Shown here piece after piece: positions 17,631 to 27,900 of a DNA stretch of 64,000 nucleotides; positions within the stretch are counted from its first letter, which is position 1, and each line of letters starts with the position of its first letter. This DNA is from Pseudoalteromonas luteoviolacea S2607 (lineage in GTDB: Bacteria; Pseudomonadota; Gammaproteobacteria; Enterobacterales; Alteromonadaceae): assembly GCF_001625575.1 (NCBI RefSeq), contig NZ_AUXV01000008.1:62001-126000 (forward strand). The letters run 5' to 3'. A model generated the notes under the pieces. The model saw nothing but the letters and a program-made list of their open reading frames with translations. It was not told the origin of the DNA and did not search any database. The translations under genes and the position numbers were made by a program.

Positions 17631-19556
17631 ATGTCGATAGTTATGTTAACACTCGCCACAGTAGCAATGGATCCGGGTCTTCCGAGGAGTTTGGAGCAAC
17701 TGCCATTTGAAATAAGCCAAACGCCATATGTGTATACCCGAGACGTTAGATTAGTTAGTAATTATGTTAGTGCTCTGACTATTCAGGGGGTGATTGAGGG
17801 TACGGATGGCAATGATACTCTCATTGGTACTAATGGGACAGACGAAATCATTGGGTATGCAGGTAATGACAAACTAGATGGTGGTCAAGGTAACGATATA
17901 TTGATCGCCGGTGAAGGTGATGATGAGCTCATAGGTGGTAGTGGCGAGGACACTATGGTTGGTGAGAGCGGCGCGGATACTTTATATGGTGGTCAAGACA
18001 ATGACAATATGCGTGGCGGTCAAGGAGACGATGTTGTTCATGGTGATGAGGGAGATGACAAACTATATGGAGACAGCGCGAACGACCAGCTCTTTGGTGG
18101 CCAAGGAAAAGATCTACTTTCAGGGGGAGAGGGAACAGACATTCTGAAAGGGGGCTCTGGCAATGATGAACTCAAAGGGGGTGATGGGAATGACACGCTC
18201 TTTGGTGAAAGTGGAGATGACATTTTAAGAGGCGATGAAAGTCCGGCTTTTATAGGAGATGACTATTTAGACGGTGGCATAGGTGCCGACTTACTCTATG
18301 GCGGCGCTGGTGAAGACGAGCTTCTTGGTAGTGATGGAAAAGATAAGTTGTGGGGAGGAGATGGCAAGGACCTCCTTTACGGCGGTAACCATGATGATGA
18401 GCTATTTGGCGATCATGGGGACGACAAACTGTATGGTGAGTCTGGAAATGACACGTTAGAAGGTGGTGAGGGTGCCGATAACCTTTATGGTGGTGCAAAC
18501 GATGATCACCTTTTTGGAGATGACGGCAATGATACGCTTGATGGCGGCAGTGGCGTTGACTATGTATACGGCAATTTTGGCGACGACAAGCTCTATGGCG
18601 GTGATGGGAACGATGTCATTTCTGGTGGTGATGGTGATGATCACTTGTATGGTCAAAACGGCGACGACCTAATTGATGGTGATTGGGGAAACGACACTTT
18701 TTACAATTCATCAGGCATAGACTTAATGGATGGTCGATATGGAGATGACACATTTTTGATGGATGATGCAGGGTTTAATCGACATCAAATATATGGTGGT
18801 CCAGGTACAGACACAATCCAAGTGAGTGGTGGGTTAAATCTTATCGCACTGACGACACAGATTGAAGGTGTCGAAGTCTTAGCGGGCAATGACCAAAATA
18901 ATCAACTTATTCCAGCATTTGGCATCTCTCGAATTGAAGGCCGAAAGGGGGATGATCACCTCTACGATTCGCACGGTAACGAGATGCTGTTTGGCGGAGA
19001 GGGCAACGATACGCTCAAGAGTATAGAAGGGCAAGATAAGCTCTTTGGTGAAGATGGGGATGACGTTTTGATTGCGCACTCGGGATCGGGAGAGTACCAC
19101 GGAGGCAGTGGTAATGACACGTTCAAACTCAAGTTACCCGTGGGGCTGATTGATGGAGGTACAGGTAACGATGCGATTCATTTTGAGAACGATGCATCGA
19201 CATTGATGCGAATTTCGGAGCTTCGTAATGTGCAATCGGTGGTAGGCAACTCCAAACCTAATGTACTAGAAATTCAAGCCGTGACGCCAGGAAGTGCAAT
19301 AAATGTGGACCTTGCTCAAGGTGTCGACCGATTTGTTGCTGGGATAATAGCCGACGATCGTTCTGGTGATACTTTTCAAGTCCACTATGGGGCTACTTTT
19401 GACAACGGTGTCACATTGCAAACGAGCAACGCCACGTATCACTTAAAAAATGTCGAATTTATTTTATATGAGCGAATTAGGCAGGGATATTTTGCCCAGT
19501 TCTTACTTAACTTAACAACAAAACAACTCACGGTTATATCAGAACAACCGCTTTAA
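17631..19556 (+). CDS. RTX calcium-binding repeat protein
   Basis: The product is 641 residues. A short N-terminal region (about 1-55) is followed by a long array of glycine/aspartate nonapeptides of the GGxGxDxLx type (about 57-370), a broken block (about 375-440), a few more repeats to about 510, and a beta-rich C-terminal 120 residues. The repeats form a calcium-loaded parallel beta-roll outside the cell. No classical signal peptide is convincing (MSIVMLTLATVAM is short), so type I secretion through a C-terminal signal is expected. No ABC/MFP exporter gene is in the window. It starts six bases after the DUF1566 gene, within the operon. No lipase or protease domain was recognised, so a structural role is likely. 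Confidence 0.85.
   Translation: MSIVMLTLATVAMDPGLPRSLEQLPFEISQTPYVYTRDVRLVSNYVSALTIQGVIEGTDGNDTLIGTNGTDEIIGYAGNDKLDGGQGNDILIAGEGDDELIGGSGEDTMVGESGADTLYGGQDNDNMRGGQGDDVVHGDEGDDKLYGDSANDQLFGGQGKDLLSGGEGTDILKGGSGNDELKGGDGNDTLFGESGDDILRGDESPAFIGDDYLDGGIGADLLYGGAGEDELLGSDGKDKLWGGDGKDLLYGGNHDDELFGDHGDDKLYGESGNDTLEGGEGADNLYGGANDDHLFGDDGNDTLDGGSGVDYVYGNFGDDKLYGGDGNDVISGGDGDDHLYGQNGDDLIDGDWGNDTFYNSSGIDLMDGRYGDDTFLMDDAGFNRHQIYGGPGTDTIQVSGGLNLIALTTQIEGVEVLAGNDQNNQLIPAFGISRIEGRKGDDHLYDSHGNEMLFGGEGNDTLKSIEGQDKLFGEDGDDVLIAHSGSGEYHGGSGNDTFKLKLPVGLIDGGTGNDAIHFENDASTLMRISELRNVQSVVGNSKPNVLEIQAVTPGSAINVDLAQGVDRFVAGIIADDRSGDTFQVHYGATFDNGVTLQTSNATYHLKNVEFILYERIRQGYFAQFLLNLTTKQLTVISEQPL
17800..18710 (+). repeat. 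Tandem 27-bp RTX nonapeptide-coding repeats
   Basis: About thirty in-frame 27-base units encode GGxGNDxLx-type nonapeptides, with a second shorter block near 18940-19170. Units are diverged at nucleotide level. The array also creates spurious open frames on both strands. Confidence 0.85.
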
Positions 19557-19578
19557 AATATTCTACAAGGAGAATAGT

Positions 19579-22500
19579 GTGAAACACCTAACTTGTGCTG
19601 CGAGCTTGGCGATAGCCGCTCTGCCTGCACTAGCTACTCAATACCAAGCTGTACCTGCATTTACAGGTAACGCGACCATGGGCATCAATTGTGTTCATGC
19701 GCCGGGTACTGATTTGGTAACCAATAAAGCTGATAAATGCAGCCAATTTGTGCCGCCAACTAATCCAAGAATTGATGCACAATTCCCAACACCGCCTACG
19801 ACCAATAATATTGTCTATCGTAACGCTCAGTCGAAGTCATTCACAGCGTTCGAGGGATATCCAATGGTGGTGGAAGTCGATCAAGGTAAATGTTATTTAC
19901 GCAACGAATTAGTAAATACCATCATTGCGGAGCGAAATGTTGCGCCGGAAGATTTCACTACATATTCATATGACTGTCCAAATGGTAATGAAGAGAGCTA
20001 TGACGACAGTAATATGCTTTATAAATACATTGTCAGTGGGGCTTTTCAACCGCAAAACGATGCTCACTTATACGCTGGCGTAACAATGCAGATGGCAGTG
20101 GACTATTTGTCTGAATTATATCCAGAACAAACGTCTTTATGTCCTGCTTGGGATGCGAAATACTGCATTAACCAAATGCAGCTCCGTGTTAACTATTCTG
20201 TCGATGGTCAAACTTATAGCAGTAGTTGGGATGGAACTTATGTAAATTTAGCTGCCGGTGGTAATGCTTTTGGCCAGTTTGCTCATGGTAGCTCATTCGA
20301 TATCGTATCCCATGAAATCGGCCATGCATTATTAACATGGAATAGTGATTTACAATACAGTGGTGGTGAGCAGTCGGCTGTACATGAAGCATTTTCGGAT
20401 ATGACGACAATTGCAGCGCGCGATTATTTTTTCAAGCACTTGCAGCCCACTGCTGATGCTTTCCAAGACACGCCGTTTGGACTGTCATGGCAAAATGACC
20501 AAGCAAAAAAATGGTGGTTTGCAGCCGATCGTAACTTTAATGGCACGCCTTCACGTTACATCAACTTTCCTAGATTTGATCTAATCAGTGTTGATGATTA
20601 CCGAGATATCGAGGAAGCATCTGGTCCGCACCAGAAGTCAGGTGTACTTAGTAAATTTTTCTATCTTCTGAGTAATCAGAATGGTTGGGATATTGAAAAA
20701 GCATACAAACTAGTACTTAGCGCAGCAAAGCAGTGTTTCAATTCAAATAGCGACATCGACCATGCTGGTTACTGTTTAGTGAGACAAGCGAATGATCCTG
20801 TTTTAGTTAGCACATTACTACAGCAAGTTGGTGTGACGCCAAGCAACTCAGGGGTTAATAACTTGCAGTTTGATGTCACGAGACTATTAGACGAAGCAAA
20901 ATACGAGATTACAGATCGTAGCTTTAGCAATAGCCAGGTTGACACTTTAAAAGTGCTAGTTAATGGCGTTGCACAAGTAGACTGGACCAAAAATACCGGT
21001 CAAGGAAGCTACTCATCAGTGAAAAGCAGCAACGTGATGTTAGACAACGGTGAAAGTGTCATTGAGCTAAAGGTAAGATTGACGAACGGGCAAGAAAAGA
21101 ATGCCTATCGCATTGTTTACGGTGCTGACTCGCCAAGGTGTGTACCTGAGACAGCTGACCTTGCACTTTCCAGTTTAACCGTGAACGGTCAAAATGTGAT
21201 TGCAAACTCAGGCTATACATTTGCTTCATTGCAGCAGCCAGTTTATTCGTTAAACCAGTTTATGGCTCAATTTGATGCACAATTAAATAATCGTCATGTA
21301 AATGTGTATGCTGACTTTAACCGCAATCGCGTTTTTGAAGAGAAGACTGATCTACTTAGTAACGAACTTCTGCTGTCACAGAGCAATGTAACTACTGATG
21401 TTAATTTTGACTTCAGCAACTTCCAGCATATAGCTGCGGGTCCAATGTTGCTTCGTATCCGAATTGACGATGCAAAACAAAGCGGTTGTGCGAAAACTGC
21501 GACAGGGCAAGTGGTTGATCTGCTTGTTGACTTTGTTCAAGGCAGCGATATTAAGACTGTAGAGTTCACACATCAGCAAGTGAATGACTCAATTACGTTG
21601 ACGGCATCGAGCACTGGTGTAGAAAACCCAACGTATAACTGGTACTTCAATGGTCAACAAGTTGCACAAGATAAGGCTGCAATCACGCGCCAGATGACGG
21701 AAACAACCGCGGTACGTGTTGATCTGCTATCAAACGGTCAAGTGGTTCAAACTACCGAGCAAGATGTAACACCTGTAGCATCACCACGATTAAGCTTCAG
21801 CTGTACCGTCCAACAGACTCAATGCCAATTCTCTGTACAACATGATGTTCTGACAGCTTCACCACGTTACTTGTGGAGTTTCGGAGACAGCTCTAATACT
21901 CAAACGACACGTTATACAAACGAAACATTCGCGTTTGATTATAAAGAATACGGTCAATTTGATGTCACCTTAGATTTGTATTTGGATAGCGCAAATGCAC
22001 GATTTACAGCGGCTAACCGTGTTTATGTGGAATCATTACCTGATGGCGTTTCTTTTGACGTAAACGTATCTCAAGATGACCCTCTAAAAGTTACGCTTAC
22101 ACCTCAGTTGGGTACGCTAAATATCACGGATTTACGTTGGAATGTTGAGCGTGTTTGGCATCAGCCACAGGATATGTCTGGGCCTTGGGATTATACATTC
22201 GCCCAATTTGGCACACATGATATTTATATGGCTTTAACCTTGCCCAATGGCGCGATTCATACCATTAAACAGACAATTGTACTTGAAGACGTGACGCCAC
22301 CTGATGTCGTTACCATTAACAGCCTTGATGTAACTATGAAATACGGCTGGTGGAATAGTTGCTGGACTACGAAAACGATACGAGGAATACGTGATAATCA
22401 CATTATTAATCACGCATATGACTACAGCAGAGGATGTGTTAATAAGATTGAAGTCGATGCGACAAGTAGCGCCAATTCGTCTATCAGAATGGAATTCTGG

Positions 22501-22686
22501 GTAGATGAAAATAAAAATGGTGTATATGAAGCGCATGAAAGAAATAAGTATGGCTCAAAATTGAGTTTATCAAGTAAGTCAGTAAACGTTTGTGTTGTTG
22601 CATACACGGACGAACAAGGTAGTTCAGCAGTACCATGCGTTCCGCAAGAAGGTGCGGACAGCATGCAATTTAAAATAGTGAAGTAA
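19579..22686 (+). CDS. M4 (thermolysin-family) metalloprotease without propeptide, PKD C-terminus
   Basis: The product is 1035 residues. The signal peptide covers residues 1-19 (ending ALA-TQY). The protease domain starts almost at once. The zinc site is HEIGH (His245, Glu246, His249) with third ligand Glu270 in VHEAFSD and the catalytic His351 in GPHQKSG, so the M4 set is complete. Unlike its paralogue at 24969, it has no FTP/PepSY-type propeptide. Beta-sandwich modules follow, one a PKD domain (LWSFGDSSN, about 770-840). A C-terminal segment contains an EF-hand-like or thrombospondin-3-like DENKNGVYEAHE loop. Exported and probably calcium-stabilised. It lies between the RTX and Hint genes in one operon. 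Its activation route without propeptide is unknown. Confidence 0.85.
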   Translation: MKHLTCAASLAIAALPALATQYQAVPAFTGNATMGINCVHAPGTDLVTNKADKCSQFVPPTNPRIDAQFPTPPTTNNIVYRNAQSKSFTAFEGYPMVVEVDQGKCYLRNELVNTIIAERNVAPEDFTTYSYDCPNGNEESYDDSNMLYKYIVSGAFQPQNDAHLYAGVTMQMAVDYLSELYPEQTSLCPAWDAKYCINQMQLRVNYSVDGQTYSSSWDGTYVNLAAGGNAFGQFAHGSSFDIVSHEIGHALLTWNSDLQYSGGEQSAVHEAFSDMTTIAARDYFFKHLQPTADAFQDTPFGLSWQNDQAKKWWFAADRNFNGTPSRYINFPRFDLISVDDYRDIEEASGPHQKSGVLSKFFYLLSNQNGWDIEKAYKLVLSAAKQCFNSNSDIDHAGYCLVRQANDPVLVSTLLQQVGVTPSNSGVNNLQFDVTRLLDEAKYEITDRSFSNSQVDTLKVLVNGVAQVDWTKNTGQGSYSSVKSSNVMLDNGESVIELKVRLTNGQEKNAYRIVYGADSPRCVPETADLALSSLTVNGQNVIANSGYTFASLQQPVYSLNQFMAQFDAQLNNRHVNVYADFNRNRVFEEKTDLLSNELLLSQSNVTTDVNFDFSNFQHIAAGPMLLRIRIDDAKQSGCAKTATGQVVDLLVDFVQGSDIKTVEFTHQQVNDSITLTASSTGVENPTYNWYFNGQQVAQDKAAITRQMTETTAVRVDLLSNGQVVQTTEQDVTPVASPRLSFSCTVQQTQCQFSVQHDVLTASPRYLWSFGDSSNTQTTRYTNETFAFDYKEYGQFDVTLDLYLDSANARFTAANRVYVESLPDGVSFDVNVSQDDPLKVTLTPQLGTLNITDLRWNVERVWHQPQDMSGPWDYTFAQFGTHDIYMALTLPNGAIHTIKQTIVLEDVTPPDVVTINSLDVTMKYGWWNSCWTTKTIRGIRDNHIINHAYDYSRGCVNKIEVDATSSANSSIRMEFWVDENKNGVYEAHERNKYGSKLSLSSKSVNVCVVAYTDEQGSSAVPCVPQEGADSMQFKIVK

Positions 22687-22708
22687 TATATAAATTAAGG
22701 AGAATAAA

Positions 22709-24727
22709 ATGAAACTTAGCTTTTTAGCGCTTACTGTTAGTTCGGCATTGGCATTTGGATCTGTCGCTGCATTCGAACAACCAATAACTAAAAAAGTAAG
22801 CACGCCTATCGTTCAAGGTCTTAATGTACAAGATGGTGTTCAGTATGTAGACCCAGATAGTAAAGAAGCAATTGCTGAGATGGAGAAAATTTTCAAAGAA
22901 GCTGGTTGGAATGATAAAAACAGTCCACAGCTTTTCAAAGAGCTTCATACTCCTCAAGCAAAAATTGATGTGCAAGATGCGCGTTTTGTAAGAAGTTATA
23001 ATAGTAGTGATACAACGGAAGCTGAACTAGAGTCTTACTTTAGCCACCTAGGTTTCAACATCGTTGGTGAAGGTGCTTCAAAACTGTTCAAAATTCGTTT
23101 GTTAAATGCTGAACCAAAAGCAACGAACCTTACGGTACTATCTATCAAATTGGTTAATGAGAAAGGTGAGCAAATCACAACTCAACAAACTGCACGTTTC
23201 TTTGGTGATGGTGGAGCGAACTTGAACCGTAAAGTATTAGGCGGTGAAGCGACAGTTGAAAGCGCATACGAGCATGTTAAGCGCGCTAAAGAGGTTTATG
23301 GTAAAGGTACTGCTTACGTTATGTTCGCAGATGGAACTAAGGTTCTGAAAAAGATTGATGTTAAGTATGACAAACATGCAATCCTAGGCATGCTAGCAAA
23401 AGAACTCGGTTTGCCAATTAACAATCGCCCTGCGAATGCTCCAATGGTTATGGCTAAAGCTGATTTCGCTGAAGCTGCAGCTGGTGTTGGTATTGCGCAA
23501 GTTGACGCATTCCAACATGTTGTGGAACATCCAAAAGATTTCCGTAAAGCAGATGCAAACAAAAAGAATGTTGCGGGTCAAGACGGCGTTATCATGGTTT
23601 GTTTAAACCGTGACTACGGAGATTGTGACTATCCTATGGTCCAAGCGGGTGGCGATTACAACAATATTCCACACGTGACAATTCCATTTAAAGGCAGCAT
23701 CACATTACCGACGTACATTTCTCGAGTTTTATTTGAAGAAGATGAAGTACTAGGCGCACAAAATGTGCCACCTACAGATGTGATGATCCAATCAAAAGAA
23801 GCTTTCCACGATAAGTTATCGCTGCACAATGCAAACATGAAAGCGAAGTTTGAGCAGTATTTCACAATTGACTATCGTTTTGACCAAGCGACTTGGTCGC
23901 CAGTAACTACATTGAGCTGGGATATTCCTCGTGAAGCTGCATTATTCGCACGTCCAGGTATTTTCCAACGTCGCGCTGATGCATATTGGATCATGAACAT
24001 TGCACTTGAAGTTAACTGGATGGGTAACTTACAAGACGCAATGACTTACTTCGGTGCGACGCAGGAAGAGTATGACTATATTACTGGTTATACTTCTTAC
24101 ATCATTGCATCGGAAGAAGCGCCTGAACTACCAAAAGACATGGCTCGTTATGACCAAGCGCCACTTCAGTTCTCTTTCAGTTGTTTAGCAAAAGGTACGC
24201 AAATCTTGATGCCGAATAAGCAGTCTAAAGCGGTCGAGACATTCAATGTCGGTGATCTTGTACTTGGTGCAAGTGAGTTTGAACCAGACAATACTGAAGT
24301 GCTTAAAGTTGTTGATGTATCGGTGGGTGTAGAGCACTTACCTATGGTTAAACTAACAACTGAGCATGGCCAAACACTTACTCTAACTGAGTCTCACCCT
24401 CTAGTGCGTGAAGGCGGTAAGGCTGTATGGGCATTAAATGTCGCTGAAGGTGATGTAATTCAAACAGCGAAAGGTCCTGCTAAAATCACTAAGTTTGAGA
24501 AGGTTGATTACAAAGACAATGTATATAACCTTAAACTTGCACGTGTAAATGGTAAGCAAGACGCAGGCGAAACTTTTGTCATGTTTGCAAACGGTGTTTC
24601 TGTTGGTGACCTTGCAATGCAGACAGAAAACGAGTTAGAAACTCACAAGGAAACGGTAGAAGAAGCATTAGAGCGTATTCCTCAAGAGTGGCACGCTGAC
24701 TACCTGAATAGTTTAGAAACTAAGTAA
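22709..24727 (+). CDS. Exported protein with C-terminal Hint (hedgehog/intein) domain
   Basis: The product is 672 residues. The signal peptide covers about 1-21 (AFGSVAAFE). An unrecognised N-terminal part runs to about 490 and contains a CLNRDYGDCDYP cysteine loop and a Trp-rich beta region (SWDIPREAALFARPGIFQ). A Hint domain follows: block A SCLAKGTQI with Cys492 at the splice-type junction, block B TLTESHPL with His563 (TxxH), and a C-terminal DNVYNLKLA strand. It continues to FANGVSVGDLAMQ and a 40-residue acidic tail. Hint domains catalyse an N-S acyl shift at the cysteine and can cleave or transesterify the preceding chain. Strong TAAGGAG ribosome site; codon use looks highly expressed. 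It is the last gene of the operon, before a terminator. Confidence 0.82.
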   Translation: MKLSFLALTVSSALAFGSVAAFEQPITKKVSTPIVQGLNVQDGVQYVDPDSKEAIAEMEKIFKEAGWNDKNSPQLFKELHTPQAKIDVQDARFVRSYNSSDTTEAELESYFSHLGFNIVGEGASKLFKIRLLNAEPKATNLTVLSIKLVNEKGEQITTQQTARFFGDGGANLNRKVLGGEATVESAYEHVKRAKEVYGKGTAYVMFADGTKVLKKIDVKYDKHAILGMLAKELGLPINNRPANAPMVMAKADFAEAAAGVGIAQVDAFQHVVEHPKDFRKADANKKNVAGQDGVIMVCLNRDYGDCDYPMVQAGGDYNNIPHVTIPFKGSITLPTYISRVLFEEDEVLGAQNVPPTDVMIQSKEAFHDKLSLHNANMKAKFEQYFTIDYRFDQATWSPVTTLSWDIPREAALFARPGIFQRRADAYWIMNIALEVNWMGNLQDAMTYFGATQEEYDYITGYTSYIIASEEAPELPKDMARYDQAPLQFSFSCLAKGTQILMPNKQSKAVETFNVGDLVLGASEFEPDNTEVLKVVDVSVGVEHLPMVKLTTEHGQTLTLTESHPLVREGGKAVWALNVAEGDVIQTAKGPAKITKFEKVDYKDNVYNLKLARVNGKQDAGETFVMFANGVSVGDLAMQTENELETHKETVEEALERIPQEWHADYLNSLETK

Positions 24728-24740
24728 TCAGTAACCCCTT

Positions 24741-24770
24741 AAAAAAGCTGGCTTTATGCCAGCTTTTTTT
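24741..24770 (+). terminator. Terminator of the secreted-protein operon
   Basis: The stem AAAGCTGGC / GCCAGCTTT with loop TTTAT is followed by seven Ts, 14 bases after the Hint gene stop. It separates the operon from the second M4 protease gene. Confidence 0.92.
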
Positions 24771-24968
24771 ATACCAATGAATATATTATGGATATATAAA
24801 CTAATTTACTTGAACTATATTGTGCGAAAAATCGGGTTAATTTGTTTGCCTAGTATTCGATTTCAAATAGTGGGATAGATAAAAAGTATTTTTTTAAATG
24901 AGTGGATGTAGAACATAATAATTAGTTGTGTAAAATAGAGGTTAACTTAAAGAAATAAGGACTAGGCA

Positions 24969-27900
24969 GTGCGCATACTAGGAAGTGTCGTTGCACTATT
25001 TGCTTGCTTCTCGGCAGCGAGTAGTCAATCATCAAATCAATTTCAAAATGAAATCAATCACATACTCCCGGCTGGTGTTTCAAATTCGGGAGCTCTTAAT
25101 AACTCATCTGTGTTTAATTATAAACAAACTAAATCGGTGCAAATTTCCGAAGGCGAGCGGCTTGAGCATTACGCTCTCTACTGGCGAGGTATTAAAGTAC
25201 AAGATAGTGATTTAGTGATACGTGTTGATCATCTTGGTCGAAAACTTATATCAGGTAGTGTGCTTGGTGATAACGATTTGCGACCTAGTCTGTTGAACCA
25301 TAAATCAATCTCAAAAGCATATCCTCATGATTTTGATAATCTGTCTGCGGAGATTGTAAAGAGCTATGCACTTGAAAATGCGAAAATTAGAAATATTAAA
25401 CAGTATATTTCCAAAAATAAACTTGGCAATTTAACGCCTATTTATAAGTTAGAACTGATTGATAATAAAAAACAGAGAAGGCTTATAACTTTAGATGCAG
25501 CTTCACTTAAAGTTATTGAAGATATTAATGCAACCGCATCGTTTCTAAGTCCACATACTGAGAGCTATTATGCGGTAGCAACGACCACAGGTAATTATAA
25601 AGTCGGCTTTAATTGTCATCAGTCTCCTAATATGGCAAGCGAGAAATGTCAAAATACGACTCTGCCAAATGAGCACCCACTTGCACAATTATATTACCCA
25701 ATAGCACCTACTATCAGTAATCTCTATTTTAGAACTGAGCAGGAAGGGGCTTTTTCTGAATTTGCGGGCTATCCAATGGTCATTAAATTAGACAATGGGC
25801 AATGTGTATACAGCAATCATCTAGTAGAGACCTATTATGGAAGCAGCGCAACACCTCATTCTTACGACTGCTCTACCGGCGTAACTGAAAGCCATGGTAT
25901 TGAGGGAGATCCATACATTTACTACTTGGCTAAAGGCGCTTTTAAGGCTGTTAATGACGCGCATTTCTATGCGGGCGTAACAGCTCAGGTCTTATACGGT
26001 CACTTTTCTGAACTTTATCCAGAACAAAGCGAGCGATGCCCCACTGAGGGAAGTTATTGTCTGAACGTAATTAAGCAAAGAGCAGATTCAGGGCATATTA
26101 GTCAAAGTAGTTGGGATGGGGAGTTTACTAATTACGCGAGTGGTTTTAGAGGGGCGCCATTCCCCCACGGAAGCTCTATTGACATTGTGGCACACGAGAT
26201 TGGGCATGCAATTTTAGAGTGGAACACAGGCAATATTATTTCAGATGTAGACAATATCGGCGACCAAGATGGCACTAGAGCACAAAGAAGTGCTTTACAT
26301 GAAAGTTTTGCGGATATTACGGCAATTGCCGTTAAAGACCACTATTACAGACACTTACAACCAGAGCCGTCAGATTCAAATTGGCTGCAAACCCCCATTT
26401 TTGCGAAGCTATCTGAAGAAGGTGAATATTTTTGGGCAATCGGTTGGGATGCGCGTCTTAGAAATGCGTATTCTAGATTTCTCAAGCAACCTCGTAGAGA
26501 CGGCGTCAGCATTGATGACTATCGAGACTTTGAAAGTGTGACAGGCTCGCATCAAAGGGCGGGTGCATTTAACAAGCTGTTCTATTTAATTGCGACCAGC
26601 GACGGATGGAGTGTTGAAAGAGCCTATGGTCTAGTTATCAAGGCGATGACTGCCTGTTTTAATGAAACAACAGGTATGTTAGAGGCTTCTCAATGTCTTA
26701 TCGAAGTGGCTAATGTTGAAGACAAGCAGCAGATATCAGCACTGGCTAAGAGAGTTGGACTGATTCCACAAGATAGTAGGGCGACTACTTTAGAGGTTTC
26801 TATAGAGCGTCTATTTGAGCAAGTTTCTTATGACATATCAGATGCACGTTTGACAGGTGATACAGTTGATAAACTGGTTTTACGCCAAGGTGAAGAGACC
26901 TTATTTGAGTGGACACCCAACGCCCAAGGTACTTGGTCGGATGCGTCAAAAGGAGAAATCACATTAAGTGAAGGGGACCACGAGTTGCATTGGCAAGCAG
27001 AGTTAAATGACGGCTCAACCTTAGAGAGCTATCGGATAGCCTCACTAATTGAGCAAGCCGTTTGCAAGCCTGAAAACGCAGCTGGGTCGCATATTAATAC
27101 TCTCACTGTAAATGGTGAAGTAGTGCAAGTAACTGATGGCTACGGAAATGTTGAGCTGGTCGACGCAGTATACTCACAATCACCTTTGAAAATTCAGTTG
27201 CCTCTAGACATTAGCCAGTTGCAAATTAAGGCTTATATTGATTTGGACCGTAATGGGTATTTCGATGCAGAAGAGATAACTTTACCAGCAGACATAACAA
27301 ATGAAATAGTATTGCCAAAAGCGCCTTTTGGTGAATTAAAGCAAGGGCCGGCAATAATTCGGTTAGTTGTCGCAGAACAAAGTAGTTCTTCAGCCTGTTC
27401 AAACGAGATAGGAACGCAGACGGTTGATGTAAAGTTTGCCTACTTAGATGGTGAATATGTGGCCCCAGCCTTGAGTTTTACCTATGAGCAATATAACCGC
27501 TCGATTAACTTTGAAATTCCTCATCAGTACAGTAATGCTCATTCATTTCGATGGTTGATTGATGGACAACAGTTTGACACGGATAATTATAATTACACGC
27601 AGCAGATGCTTGAAAGCACTGAAGTGAGCTTAGTATTGCTAAGAGACGGTGAAGAAGTAAATCGCTTTAACAAGCAAGTAACGGTAATGGATGAACCTAA
27701 TTTTGGTATTCAGTGCGTGCAAAATGGTACCACGTGTCAACTGAGTCTAAGTTATGACAATCAAGTGGCTGGCGCGACTTACACTTGGGAAATCAACGGA
27801 GATACATTTGAGCGCAGTGATTTATCTGCTTTTGAGTACGACTTTGAAGGGTATGGACAGCATACGATAACAGTATTGATGTCAGCAAATAATGGAGCGG

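Noticed and set aside
17935..18672. Open frames in other phases and on the minus strand within the RTX gene
   Set aside because: By-products of the 27-base repeat; their His- or Ile/Met-rich translations are repeat artefacts.
17800..18710. Possible CRISPR-like or satellite array
   Set aside because: Units are contiguous, 27 bases, in frame and encode RTX nonapeptides; there are no spacers.
22709..24727. Hint protein as a polymorphic toxin with immunity gene
   Set aside because: No toxin domain after the Hint core, only a short acidic tail, and no small immunity-type gene follows before the terminator.
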